Source of the DNA: an uncultured Oscillospiraceae bacterium
GTDB lineage: Bacteria > Bacillota > Clostridia > Oscillospirales > Oscillospiraceae
NCBI GenBank assembly: GCA_910588635.1
Contig: CAJUPW010000014.1
Span: 8,681-72,680 of the forward strand
DNA: 64,000 nucleotides
Reading direction: 5' to 3'
Of the stretch, positions 37,631-45,057 are shown piece by piece. The position numbers were made by a program, and so were the translations under genes. The stretch's first letter is position 1, and the number at the start of each line of letters is the position of its first letter. The notes under the pieces were generated by a model that saw nothing but the letters and a program-made list of their open reading frames with translations, was not told the origin of the DNA and made no database searches.

Positions 37631-38659
37631 GTGGCGGAAAACTCTTCTATGGGCGGACCCATGGAAAAGCAGCCGCAGGAGCCGGAGGAACACCTGCCTC
37701 CTCAGGAGGGAAGCTATTGGGGCAGCGTCCGGTTTTTTAAGCACCTGATTCTTACCGTTCTGGCCCTGGCCATCCTGATTCCCACGGCGCTGTCTATCAG
37801 ATTCGGTATGTCGCTGGGGCAGACAAAGGCCGAGCTGAAGCAGCTGCGGCAGACCGTCAGTACCCAGCCCGCCCCCGTCCCGCCTGCGGGGGGCGGTTCC
37901 CAGACTGCGGGAGACAGCTCCCAGGGCCAGGGGAAGGGACAGCGGCTTGAAAACGGCGGTCCGGAGTTTCCGGCCTATCAGGAGCTTTACCCGGACCTGT
38001 ACGCGCAGCCGGCGGAGCTGAACAGCATCGACCAGGAGAAAACCGTCTACCTCACCTTTGACGACGGACCCTCCGCCCGCACCCCCGAGCTGCTGGCGAT
38101 CCTGAAGCAGTACGATATCAAGGCTACTTTTTTTGTGATCGGCAGGGAGTCGGAGGAGGCCGAGCAGTGGATGCGGGACATTGTGGCCGACGGCCACACT
38201 CTGGGCATCCATACCTACTCCCACGACTACAATAAGATTTATCAGTCGGTGGAGGCCTACCTGGAGGACTTCAACGCCATGTATAACCTCATTCTGGAGG
38301 CCACCGGCGCCGCGCCCCAGGTGTTCCGCTTTCCGGGCGGCAGCGTCAACGCCTACAACGGCGCCACCTACCGGGACATCATCAGCGAGATGGTGCGCCG
38401 GGGCTTCGTCTACTTCGACTGGAACCGGATGTCGGGAGACGCGGTGCGGGGTAATGTGCCCTCCGAGACTCTGGTGGAAAATGCCCTGGACCGGGCGGAC
38501 AGCATGAGACGGGTGATCCTCCTGATGCACGACAGCGCCCGCTTCACCAACGTGGTGGAGGCTCTGCCCCAGATCATTGAGGGCTATCAGGAGGCCGGCT
38601 TCAGCTTCGCGGCGCTGACCCCGGAGGTCAAACCTGTGATATACAGCTACCCAGAATAA
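37631..38659 (+). CDS. membrane-anchored polysaccharide deacetylase (CE4)
   Basis: The 342-residue protein has a cytoplasmic tail, one membrane helix (about residues 37-60), a Pro/Gly/Gln linker and an extracellular NodB domain. Motifs are complete: TFDDGPS (about 140-146), HTYSHD (about 195-200, zinc His pair), RFPGGS (about 234-239), DWN (about 262-264) and LMHD (about 298-301). Such enzymes remove acetyl groups from peptidoglycan or chitin-like chains, often giving lysozyme resistance. Start GTG 37631 follows GGGGGGAGG; an ATG 30 bases earlier lacks a site. Bactofilin follows after 17 bases. Confidence 0.92.
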   Translation: MAENSSMGGPMEKQPQEPEEHLPPQEGSYWGSVRFFKHLILTVLALAILIPTALSIRFGMSLGQTKAELKQLRQTVSTQPAPVPPAGGGSQTAGDSSQGQGKGQRLENGGPEFPAYQELYPDLYAQPAELNSIDQEKTVYLTFDDGPSARTPELLAILKQYDIKATFFVIGRESEEAEQWMRDIVADGHTLGIHTYSHDYNKIYQSVEAYLEDFNAMYNLILEATGAAPQVFRFPGGSVNAYNGATYRDIISEMVRRGFVYFDWNRMSGDAVRGNVPSETLVENALDRADSMRRVILLMHDSARFTNVVEALPQIIEGYQEAGFSFAALTPEVKPVIYSYPE

Positions 38660-38676
38660 AAAGGAGAAGAATAATT

Positions 38677-39570
38677 ATGGGATTAAGAGATAATTTCAGA
38701 CAGGCCGCAAAAGAGCTTATGGACGGCCCGGAGGCTGCCCGCCCACGGAGCTACCCTCAGCCCAGGCCCGAACCAATTCAGGAGGAGACGCCTATGTTTG
38801 TGCCGGAACCTACCCCCGCCTCTACCCCCGCGCCCGCCTATGCGCCGGAGCCGGAACCCGCCTATGTGCCGGAGCCTCCCCGCGCGCCAGATACTTTCTT
38901 CAGCCGGAGCTATGAGCCCGCCGCGCCCCAGGAGCTTACCACCATCATCGCGCCGGGCACCATTATCCGGGGCTCGGTGGAGAGCGATACCAGCATGGAG
39001 CTGTACGGCGAGGTTCAGGGCGATATCGTCACCACCAAGGACCTGAAGCTGAAAGGTAAAATTCAGGGCAACGCCGCCGGCTGCAATGTGGAGCTGTACA
39101 GCATCCACATGGTTGGCAACATCACCGCCTCCGGCACCGCAATGCTGGACTCCGAGTCTGAGGTGGAGGGCGATGTGACAGCCGAGTCTCTGGTGCTGAA
39201 CGGCAAAATCCAGGGCGATGTTCAGGTGTCCAAGCGTCTGTCCCTGGAGGGCAGCGCGACGATCGTCGGCCGGGTGGCCGCCGAGCGCCTGTCTGTGGAT
39301 GAGGGCGCCGTCATCCAGGGCGAGATTTTGATTGGCAAGAGCGTGCTGCCCCCCAAGCAGCAGCCCGCCTACCCGACGCCCGTCCGTCCCGCGGCCCCGC
39401 CCCAGGCGGTCCGGCCCGCCATGCCTGCGGCGCCCCCGGCGCAGCCTCGTCCCGCGATGCCCCGTCCCGCGGCGGCCAAACCCCCCGTAGCCGCCCCTAA
39501 GGCTCCGGCCGCTCCCAAAGCGGCGGCCAAGCCTGCGGAGAAGGACGCTGAAGAGAAGAAAGACAGCTGA
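38677..39570 (+). CDS. bactofilin family polymer-forming cytoskeletal protein
   Basis: The 297-residue protein has a central bactofilin beta-helix (about residues 87-210), with PGTIIRGSVESDTSMELYGEVQGDI (about 92-116) and repeated hydrophobic turns such as LVLNGKIQGDVQVSKRL. Both ends are Pro/Ala/Glu rich and disordered; the C-terminal tail is longer than usual. Bactofilins form nucleotide-free filaments that position wall enzymes. The pairing with a deacetylase in one unit suggests it organises wall modification, a link known from bactofilin-peptidase pairs elsewhere. ATG 38677 follows AAGGAGAAG. Confidence 0.92.
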   Translation: MGLRDNFRQAAKELMDGPEAARPRSYPQPRPEPIQEETPMFVPEPTPASTPAPAYAPEPEPAYVPEPPRAPDTFFSRSYEPAAPQELTTIIAPGTIIRGSVESDTSMELYGEVQGDIVTTKDLKLKGKIQGNAAGCNVELYSIHMVGNITASGTAMLDSESEVEGDVTAESLVLNGKIQGDVQVSKRLSLEGSATIVGRVAAERLSVDEGAVIQGEILIGKSVLPPKQQPAYPTPVRPAAPPQAVRPAMPAAPPAQPRPAMPRPAAAKPPVAAPKAPAAPKAAAKPAEKDAEEKKDS

Positions 39571-39578
39571 AAATTGCG

Positions 39579-39606
39579 AAAGCGCCCTCAAAAAGAGGGC
39601 GCTTTT
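39579..39606 (+). terminator. terminator after bactofilin
   Basis: Stem AAAGCGCCCTC with GAGGGCGCTTT (5-base loop) plus T tract. Confidence 0.9.
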
Positions 39607-39638
39607 CTGTGCCGTGGGATTTTTTCTAAAAATAAGGA

Positions 39639-39667
39639 TTGATTAAATGGGGAGAATATAGTACAAT
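39639..39667 (+). promoter_or_regulatory. sigma-A promoter of the SRP RNA gene
   Basis: TTGATT (39639-39644), 17-base spacer, TACAAT (39662-39667); transcript start expected near 39674. Confidence 0.85.
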
Positions 39668-39673
39668 GGCTTT

Positions 39674-39990
39674 CAGATTTTGTTCCGCCTCGGCGCGGAG
39701 CAAGACCGCACTAGTCGGGGAGATAGCGGTGCCCTGTACCCGCAATCCGCTGTAGCGGGGATGAATCCCGGCCCCCGGACGTGTGGATGTGCCGTCCGCC
39801 CTGGATAAGCAGTGATGACAGACCGGTCCCGCGCAACGTGGCTGGCGTGAACCGTGTCAGGCGGGGAACCGAGCAGCACTAAGCGTTTGGACGCGTGTGC
39901 CGTGGGGTTGCTGGTCTTGAGCCGGCTGTCCGGGTAACGGGTATGTCCCGCGCTTCAAAGGCCGGTGTGCGGTCTTGCTGCGCGCCTTGT
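39674..39990 (+). ncRNA. ffs: signal recognition particle RNA, large bacterial form
   Basis: The conserved helix 8 core is present at about 39845-39880 (GTGTCAGGCGGGGAACCGAG with AGCAGCACTAAG), and the 5' Alu-type part is at about 39711-39760 (GGGGAGATAGCGGTGCCCTG, then CCGCAATCCGCTGTAGCGG). The ends pair as helix 5: GGCGCG and GCAAGACCGCAC (39692-39711) with GTGCGGTCTTGC and CGCGCC (39967-39986). Size is about 300 nt, the Firmicutes type with Alu domain. It lies just before dnaX, as in many Clostridia. Confidence 0.93.
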
Positions 39991-40043
39991 TGAAGCAAAG
40001 TCCTTTTCACTCGGGACCGCCGCCGGAGGCGGCGATCCCTCAT

Positions 40044-40115
40044 CGCATTCCCTTGCTTCCCCTCTCCAAACGCGACCCGCTTACCCGCGAGGGGTACGCC
40101 GCATCCGTGAGGCGG
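40044..40115. repeat. dispersed GC-rich repeat, family 2, copy A
   Basis: Between SRP RNA and dnaX. It shares about 70 bases with 52253-52324, including CGCATTCC, TGCT-CCC, ACGCGACCCGCT and ACGCCGC, with small differences. Both are followed or preceded by GGCGGC hairpins and GATCCCTC. Confidence 0.65.
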
Positions 40116-40158
40116 CAAAGCCGCTAACGGCTGCGCAGGCGTTGGGCTCGCGTTTAGG

Positions 40159-40182
40159 CGGCGGCTTCGCCGCCGTTTTTTT
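40159..40182 (+). terminator. terminator upstream of dnaX (end of SRP RNA region)
   Basis: CGGCGGC-TTC-GCCGCCG hairpin followed by seven T residues. Confidence 0.8.
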
Positions 40183-40214
40183 GATGAACCCTGAAAGCGT
40201 GAGGTGAACAGAAA

Positions 40215-41987
40215 ATGTATCAGGCGCTGTACCGCAAGTGGCGGCCCAGGACGTTCGACGACGTGGTGGGTCAGGAGCACATTACCGATACCCTGAAACG
40301 CCAGGTGGCGGCGGGGCGGCTGTCCCACGCCTATCTGTTTACCGGCACCCGGGGTACCGGCAAGACCAGCTGCGCCAAAATTCTGGCCCGGGCGGTGAAC
40401 TGCCGGACCCCCCAGGACGGCAACCCATGCAACCGGTGCCCGGCCTGTCTGGGCATCGAGAACGGCTCCATTCTGGATGTGCTGGAGCTGGACGCCGCCT
40501 CCAACAACGGGGTGGACCAGGTCCGTGCCCTTCGGGACGAGGCGGTGTACACCCCCGCCGCTGTGGCGAAGCGGGTGTACATTGTAGACGAGGTCCATAT
40601 GCTGTCGGTGGCCGCTTTCAACGCCCTGTTGAAAATTCTGGAGGAGCCGCCCCCCCATCTGCTGTTCATTCTGGCCACCACCGAGCTGCACAAGGTGCCC
40701 GCCACCATCAAGAGCCGGTGCCAGCAGTTCGCCTTCAAGCGCATCCTGCCCATGCAGATTACCCGGCGGCTGGAGTATGTGGCCCAGCAGGAGGGCATCC
40801 CCCTGACATGCGAGGGGGCGGCCTTGCTGGCCAGGCTGGCCGACGGCGGCATGCGGGACGCCCTGTCTTTGCTGGACCAGTGCGCCGGAGGGAAGGACAA
40901 TCTGGACGAGCAGGCCGTGCTGGACACCTTGGGCCTGGCAGGCAGCGTGGAGACCGCCTCTCTGATGGAGCGCCTGGCCGGCCGGGACACCGCCGGGGCG
41001 TTGGACACCCTGGCCCGCCTCTATGCGGGCGGGAAGGACGTGGGAGCGGTGCTGGGGGAGCTGTCCGCCCTGGCCCGAGACCTGCTTCTGCGGAAAACCG
41101 CTCCACAGGGGGGCGCTTCCCTGATGGCCGGGGGGTACGACGAGGCCACGCTGCGCCGCCTGGGGGAGAAGCTGTCCGCCCAGCGGTTGCTGCAGATGCT
41201 TACCCAGCTCCAGGCCGCCGGGGCTGATCTGCCCCGCAGCGCCAACCGGCGTACCGACGCGGAGCTGTGCCTGATCCGCCTCAGCGACGAGGGACTGGAC
41301 GAGTCCTTCGCCGGGCTGTCCGCCCGGATTGCCCGACTGGAGGAGACGATAGCCCAGGGGATTCCGGCCGCGCCTGTCTCCGCCCCTCCGGCGCAGCCCG
41401 AGCGGCCCGCTCTGGCAAAGGCGGAGAAGCCCGCACCAGCGGAGGACGTCCCCCCCTGGGAAGAGGAAAGGCCGCCCTTGCCCGATGAGCCTCCGGAAGA
41501 GGCGGAATTTGTCTTTGATACGCCTGCGCCGCCGGCTGCCCCTGTGGGACCCGGCAACCCGGGCGGGTCAATCTCAATTCCCGCCCCGTCTCCGGCACAG
41601 AATGGCCCGCCGAGGCCGTCGGGCCCCACAGGCGACAGCGCCTTCTGGCCCTCCTTCGCCGCGGGACTGAAGGGGAAGGTGCCCCCCACGGTGATGCCCT
41701 ATCTGAACAACCCGGCCAAGGTGGCCGGCGTGTGGAAAAACGGTAAGCTGACGTTGTGGGTGGACAGCGAGTTTACCCGCTCCATGCTCAATAAACCGGC
41801 GGTGCTGGAGAAGCTGGCCCGGGCGGCGGCGGATACTTTCGGCGGACAGCCGCAGGTGAGCGTGGTCACCGGCACGCCTCCCCCGGCGGAGCCGGCCGCG
41901 TCCGCCCCGGCCCCCGGAGCGGAGAGGGACCCTCTGGACGACCTGCTGTCCTTCGGCGGACAGTTTGACAACATTACCATACAGTAA
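40215..41987 (+). CDS. dnaX: DNA polymerase III subunit gamma/tau
   Basis: The 590-residue clamp-loader ATPase has Walker A GTRGTGKT (residues 44-51), a zinc site with four Cys (CRTPQDGNPCNRCPAC, about 65-80), Walker B IVDEVHML (about 123-130) and the SRC sensor in IKSRCQQF (about 164-171). After residue 370 there is a Pro/Ala/Glu-rich linker and a tau-like C-terminal domain (about 480-560). ATG 40215 follows GTGAGGTGAACAG. ybaB follows after 13 bases, the usual dnaX-ybaB(-recR) order, but recR is absent here. Confidence 0.95.
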   Translation: MYQALYRKWRPRTFDDVVGQEHITDTLKRQVAAGRLSHAYLFTGTRGTGKTSCAKILARAVNCRTPQDGNPCNRCPACLGIENGSILDVLELDAASNNGVDQVRALRDEAVYTPAAVAKRVYIVDEVHMLSVAAFNALLKILEEPPPHLLFILATTELHKVPATIKSRCQQFAFKRILPMQITRRLEYVAQQEGIPLTCEGAALLARLADGGMRDALSLLDQCAGGKDNLDEQAVLDTLGLAGSVETASLMERLAGRDTAGALDTLARLYAGGKDVGAVLGELSALARDLLLRKTAPQGGASLMAGGYDEATLRRLGEKLSAQRLLQMLTQLQAAGADLPRSANRRTDAELCLIRLSDEGLDESFAGLSARIARLEETIAQGIPAAPVSAPPAQPERPALAKAEKPAPAEDVPPWEEERPPLPDEPPEEAEFVFDTPAPPAAPVGPGNPGGSISIPAPSPAQNGPPRPSGPTGDSAFWPSFAAGLKGKVPPTVMPYLNNPAKVAGVWKNGKLTLWVDSEFTRSMLNKPAVLEKLARAAADTFGGQPQVSVVTGTPPPAEPAASAPAPGAERDPLDDLLSFGGQFDNITIQ

Positions 41988-42000
41988 AGGAGTTTTCGTT

Positions 42001-42354
42001 ATGGCAAAGGGATACGGCCGGGGTATGCCCGGCATGGGCGGCGGCATGAATATGAATATGCTTAAGCAGGCGCAGAAGATGCAGCAGGACATGCTGCGGA
42101 TGCAGCAGGAGCTCCAGGAGAAGGAGTACCAGGCCGCCTCCGGCGGGGGCGTCGTCACCGCCGCCGTCAACGGGAAGCACGAGCTGAAGACGCTGACCAT
42201 CAATCCGGAGGCGGTGGACCCCGATGATGTGGAGATGCTCCAGGACATGATCGTGGCCGCCGTCAACGAGGCCATGCGCGCCGCCGACGCCGACGCCGCC
42301 AGCACCATGCAGTCTATCACCGGCGGATTGAATCTGGGCGGGCTGGGGCTGTAA
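42001..42354 (+). CDS. ybaB: YbaB/EbfC family nucleoid-associated protein
   Basis: The 117-residue DNA-binding protein is complete: a Gly/Met-rich start, helix NMLKQAQKMQQDMLRMQQELQ (positions about 14-34), the beta strands AASGGGVVTAAVNGKHELKTLTI (about 42-64) and helices EMLQDMIVAAVNEAM. EbfC dimers bind DNA as a tweezer and compact the nucleoid. Start at ATG 42001 with AAAGGAG. The usual downstream recR gene is missing; a terminator and a phage-like cassette follow. Confidence 0.95.
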   Translation: MAKGYGRGMPGMGGGMNMNMLKQAQKMQQDMLRMQQELQEKEYQAASGGGVVTAAVNGKHELKTLTINPEAVDPDDVEMLQDMIVAAVNEAMRAADADAASTMQSITGGLNLGGLGL

Positions 42355-42371
42355 AATCAAATATTCGATAC

Positions 42372-42406
42372 GGAGAGCTGCCATTGAGGGACAGCTCTCC
42401 TTTTTT
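42372..42406 (+). terminator. terminator of dnaX-ybaB
   Basis: Stem GGAGAGCTG with CAGCTCTCC followed by six T residues. Confidence 0.9.
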
Positions 42407-42519
42407 ATGCCCGGACGCCGAAAAGATTTTGGGGCCGCCCGCGAGATGTTGTACCGGGACGTACAACAATTCCCCTGTAACGCCCAGAAATGAGGGCGTA
42501 TGAAGGGGGTGAGAGGAGA

Positions 42520-42645
42520 ATGTTTGTGTTGTATGCGGATAAGACCCGGCTGGACGTACGTCACAGAGAGCCCGTCGCCAGCGGCTCGGAGAATGTGTAC
42601 CAGCTTGCCAGGAAGAACGACCTGCGCTATATCATGAAGCAGTAA
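42520..42645 (+). CDS. 41-residue phage-like small protein
   Basis: The short frame begins MFVLYADKTRLDVRHREPVA and ends YIMKQ. It has a GAGAGGAGA ribosome site before ATG 42520 and lies 12 bases before the XhlA-like gene, so it looks like the first gene of the lysis cassette. The RREPV-like strand resembles the first strand of short tail-associated phage proteins, but I cannot name a family. No membrane helix is seen. Confidence 0.5.
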   Translation: MFVLYADKTRLDVRHREPVASGSENVYQLARKNDLRYIMKQ

Positions 42646-42657
42646 AGGTGGGATATC

Positions 42658-42957
42658 GTGTACAACAACTGCAGCGAGTGCCCGGTACTGCCCCGTGTGG
42701 AGGCGCTGGAGGAGGCCAACAGACAGCACGGGCGAGCCCATGAAGGGATGTATGACCGCATCCGGGCACTGGAGACGGAAAACGCAGTCCAGAACGCCCA
42801 CTGGGAGAATGTGGACGGCAAGCTGGACGAGCTGACCGCCATGGTCCGGGACCTGACCGGTAAGGCGGGGAAGCGGTGGGACAAGGCGGTGGAGACGGTC
42901 CTGGCGGCTGCCGTCACCGGCTTGGTGTGCTTTCTGCTGGGGAGGTTGGGCCTGTGA
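42658..42957 (+). CDS. hemolysin XhlA-like phage lysis protein
   Basis: The 99-residue protein has a Cys-containing start (CSECPVLPRV), a coiled-coil region (about residues 10-60) and one C-terminal membrane helix (about 80-97). This is the plan of XhlA-type proteins, which assist holins and endolysins of prophages such as PBSX. Start is GTG 42658 after AAAGGTGGG. Its stop overlaps the next start (GTGA), so translation is coupled. Confidence 0.7.
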   Translation: MYNNCSECPVLPRVEALEEANRQHGRAHEGMYDRIRALETENAVQNAHWENVDGKLDELTAMVRDLTGKAGKRWDKAVETVLAAAVTGLVCFLLGRLGL

Positions 42958-43196
42958 AGAAGCTGTTGGACAAGCTCCGGGCAATCCACCACCTGTTCGC
43001 CAAGGGGATGGTGCTGTGGTGCGTGATCTGCGGCACCGCAGCCTCCGCCTACGCCATGCGCATCCTCTCCCGCACCGGCCACGACCCCGCCGCGCTGCTG
43101 GGGGTGATTCTGGCCTTCTTCGGCGGGGAGCTGCTGCTGATGTGTCTGAAAACGGTGCTGAACGGAACTAAAAACAGAAAGGATGACAGCGAGTGA
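42954..43196 (+). CDS. holin-like membrane protein, 80 aa
   Basis: The 80-residue product has two membrane helices (about residues 19-38 and 46-66) and a charged tail with KNRKDDSE. It follows the XhlA-like gene with a four-base overlap and uses a GTG start behind GGGGAGG. Small size, two helices and position before a second holin and an endolysin suggest it is part of the lysis unit; the family is not recognised. Confidence 0.65.
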   Translation: MKKLLDKLRAIHHLFAKGMVLWCVICGTAASAYAMRILSRTGHDPAALLGVILAFFGGELLLMCLKTVLNGTKNRKDDSE

Positions 43197-43250
43197 AAAG
43201 AAGAATCGAGGACGAATGGGCACTTTATGGATTGAAAGGAGCGACAGCCA

Positions 43251-43466
43251 ATGAATGACATTATCCTAAAACGGATCGGAGCGCTGATGAGCGTCAAGTC
43301 CCTGGTGACGCTGGTGCTCACCGGCGTGTTCGCCTTTATGGCCTGCGCCGGGAAGATCAGCCAGGACTTCATGACCATCTACGCGGTGATTATCGCATTC
43401 TACTTCGGCACCCAGAGCCAGAAAGTGCAGGACGTAATGGACCAGCAGGACGGTGATAAGGCATGA
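43251..43466 (+). CDS. phage holin-like protein, 71 aa
   Basis: The 71-residue protein has the start MNDIILKRIGALMSVKSLVT, two membrane helices (about 16-33 and 38-56) and a short charged tail. The pattern matches small Firmicutes phage holins that open the membrane for endolysin. ATG 43251 has AAAGGAG. It overlaps the endolysin gene by four bases (ATGA), a typical holin-endolysin arrangement. Confidence 0.75.
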   Translation: MNDIILKRIGALMSVKSLVTLVLTGVFAFMACAGKISQDFMTIYAVIIAFYFGTQSQKVQDVMDQQDGDKA

Positions 43467-44212
43467 TGACCGCCCGAGAGCTGGTGCGCCGCTGCGTGGA
43501 TATTGAGGAGCACTATAAGACCCTCTATGTGATGGGCTGCTTCGGGGCGCCCATGACCGCCGCCAACAAAAAGCGGTACACCAAGAACCACGAGTACAAT
43601 AAGGCGACCGCCCGTACTAAGATGATTAACGCCGCCGCGGAGGACACCTTCGGCTTCGACTGTGTGAACCTCATCAAGGGTGTGCTGTGGGGGTGGGTTG
43701 GGGACCTCTCCGCCCAGTACGGCGGGGCAAAGTACGGCTCCAACGGTGTGCCCGACGTGAGCGCCGACGGGATGATCCGGCTGTGCAAGAGCGTGACCGA
43801 TGACTTCCGGGAGATCGTCCCCGGGGCGGCGGTGTGGATGCCGGGGCATATCGGGCTGTACATTGGGGAGGGTCTGACCGTAGAGTGTACGCCCAAGTGG
43901 GCCAACAGGGTGCAGATTACCGCCGTGGGCAACATCGGGAAAAAGGCTGGGTACAACACCCGGACCTGGAAGAAGTGGGGCCTGCTGCCCTACGTGAGCT
44001 ATGAGGAGGTAGAAACCGTGACATACGAACAGTGGAAGGAATTTATGGACCGCTACCGCAAGGAGCTGGGCGAGAAGGACGCCCCCGCCTGGGCCCAGAA
44101 CACCGGCGAGTGGGACGCGGCCAGGGAGGAGGGCATCTCCGATGGCAGGCGGCCTCAGGACCTGGTGACCCGGGCCGAGTGTGCCGCCATGGTGCTGCGG
44201 GGCCGGAATTGA
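43463..44212 (+). CDS. phage-type endolysin, NlpC/P60-like, with SLH-like tail
   Basis: The 249-residue enzyme has a cysteine-peptidase core of the CHAP/NlpC type: nucleophile Cys67 in FGFDCVNLIKG, His129 in MPGHIGLYIG and a polar third residue near Glu141 (TVECTPKW). A C-terminal segment (about 203-247, WAQNTGEWDAAREEG, ISDGRRPQDLVTRAE) looks like a short S-layer-homology or wall-binding motif common to endolysins of this bacterial group. No signal peptide, so export depends on the holin genes just upstream. No capsid, tail or integrase genes are nearby. Confidence 0.8.
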   Translation: MMTARELVRRCVDIEEHYKTLYVMGCFGAPMTAANKKRYTKNHEYNKATARTKMINAAAEDTFGFDCVNLIKGVLWGWVGDLSAQYGGAKYGSNGVPDVSADGMIRLCKSVTDDFREIVPGAAVWMPGHIGLYIGEGLTVECTPKWANRVQITAVGNIGKKAGYNTRTWKKWGLLPYVSYEEVETVTYEQWKEFMDRYRKELGEKDAPAWAQNTGEWDAAREEGISDGRRPQDLVTRAECAAMVLRGRN

Positions 44213-44258
44213 TGAAACCAAAGAGAAAAAAATTAAAGGCTTCTTAATATTTTCCCAC

Positions 44259-44286
44259 TTGCGATTTAAACTGTCTGTGTTATGCT
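44259..44286 (+). promoter_or_regulatory. possible promoter of the first two-component system
   Basis: TTGCGA, 16-base spacer, TATGCT, within an AT-rich stretch; TTAAT and TTTAA half-sites upstream could bind the regulator. Confidence 0.45.
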
Positions 44287-44362
44287 ATTATCCGGAAACA
44301 AAAATCCGGATTTTATTCCCGTCCGGGCGGGACCGGGTTTGAGCGACGGAAGGAGAGGCCGC

Positions 44363-45055
44363 ATGTACACCATCCTGATCTGTGACGACGACAGAGATAT
44401 TGTCTCCGCGCTGGACATCTATCTCACCAGCGAGGGCTATCAGACCATCAAGGCCTACAACGGCCGGGAGGCTGTCCGGGCGGCGGAGACCCACGAGATA
44501 CACCTGATCCTCATGGACGTAATGATGCCTGAGCTGGACGGCATCCGAGCCACGGCCAAGCTGCGGGAAGGGAGCAACGTGCCCATCATCCTGCTCACCG
44601 CCAAGAGCGAGGACACGGACAAGATTCTGGGGTTGAACATCGGTGCGGACGACTACATCACCAAGCCCTTCAACCCCCTGGAGGTCATCGCCCGGGTGAA
44701 ATCCCAGCTGCGGCGGTACACCGCCCTGGGCGGGGCGGAGAAGGCCCCCGGCCTCATTACCGCCGGGCCCATCGCCATGGACGACGGGGCCAAGGTGGTC
44801 ACTGTGGACGGGGAGCCCATCAGCCTTACCCCCATCGAGTACAATATCCTCAAGCTGCTGCTGTCCCATCCGGGACAGGTGTTCTCCTCCGCCCAAATTT
44901 ATGAGCAGGTGTGGAACGACCCGGCCTACGGCTCGGAGAACACGGTGGCCGTCCACATCCGCCATCTGCGGGAGAAGATCGAGATCAACCCCGCTGAACC
45001 CCGGTATCTCAAGGTGGTCTGGGGCCTGGGCTACAAGATCGAGAAGGGGGCGTAG
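44363..45055 (+). CDS. OmpR/PhoB family response regulator
   Basis: The 230-residue regulator has a receiver domain (acidic pocket Asp8-Asp10, phosphorylation site Asp52 in LILMDVMMPELDG, Thr and Lys in LLTAKSED and YITKPFNP) and a winged-helix DNA-binding domain (about 130-228, with NTVAVHIRHLREKI and VWGLGYKIEK). ATG 44363 follows GGAAGGAG. It precedes its kinase by two bases. The genes it controls are not evident. Confidence 0.95.
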   Translation: MYTILICDDDRDIVSALDIYLTSEGYQTIKAYNGREAVRAAETHEIHLILMDVMMPELDGIRATAKLREGSNVPIILLTAKSEDTDKILGLNIGADDYITKPFNPLEVIARVKSQLRRYTALGGAEKAPGLITAGPIAMDDGAKVVTVDGEPISLTPIEYNILKLLLSHPGQVFSSAQIYEQVWNDPAYGSENTVAVHIRHLREKIEINPAEPRYLKVVWGLGYKIEKGA

Positions 45056-45057
45056 TC

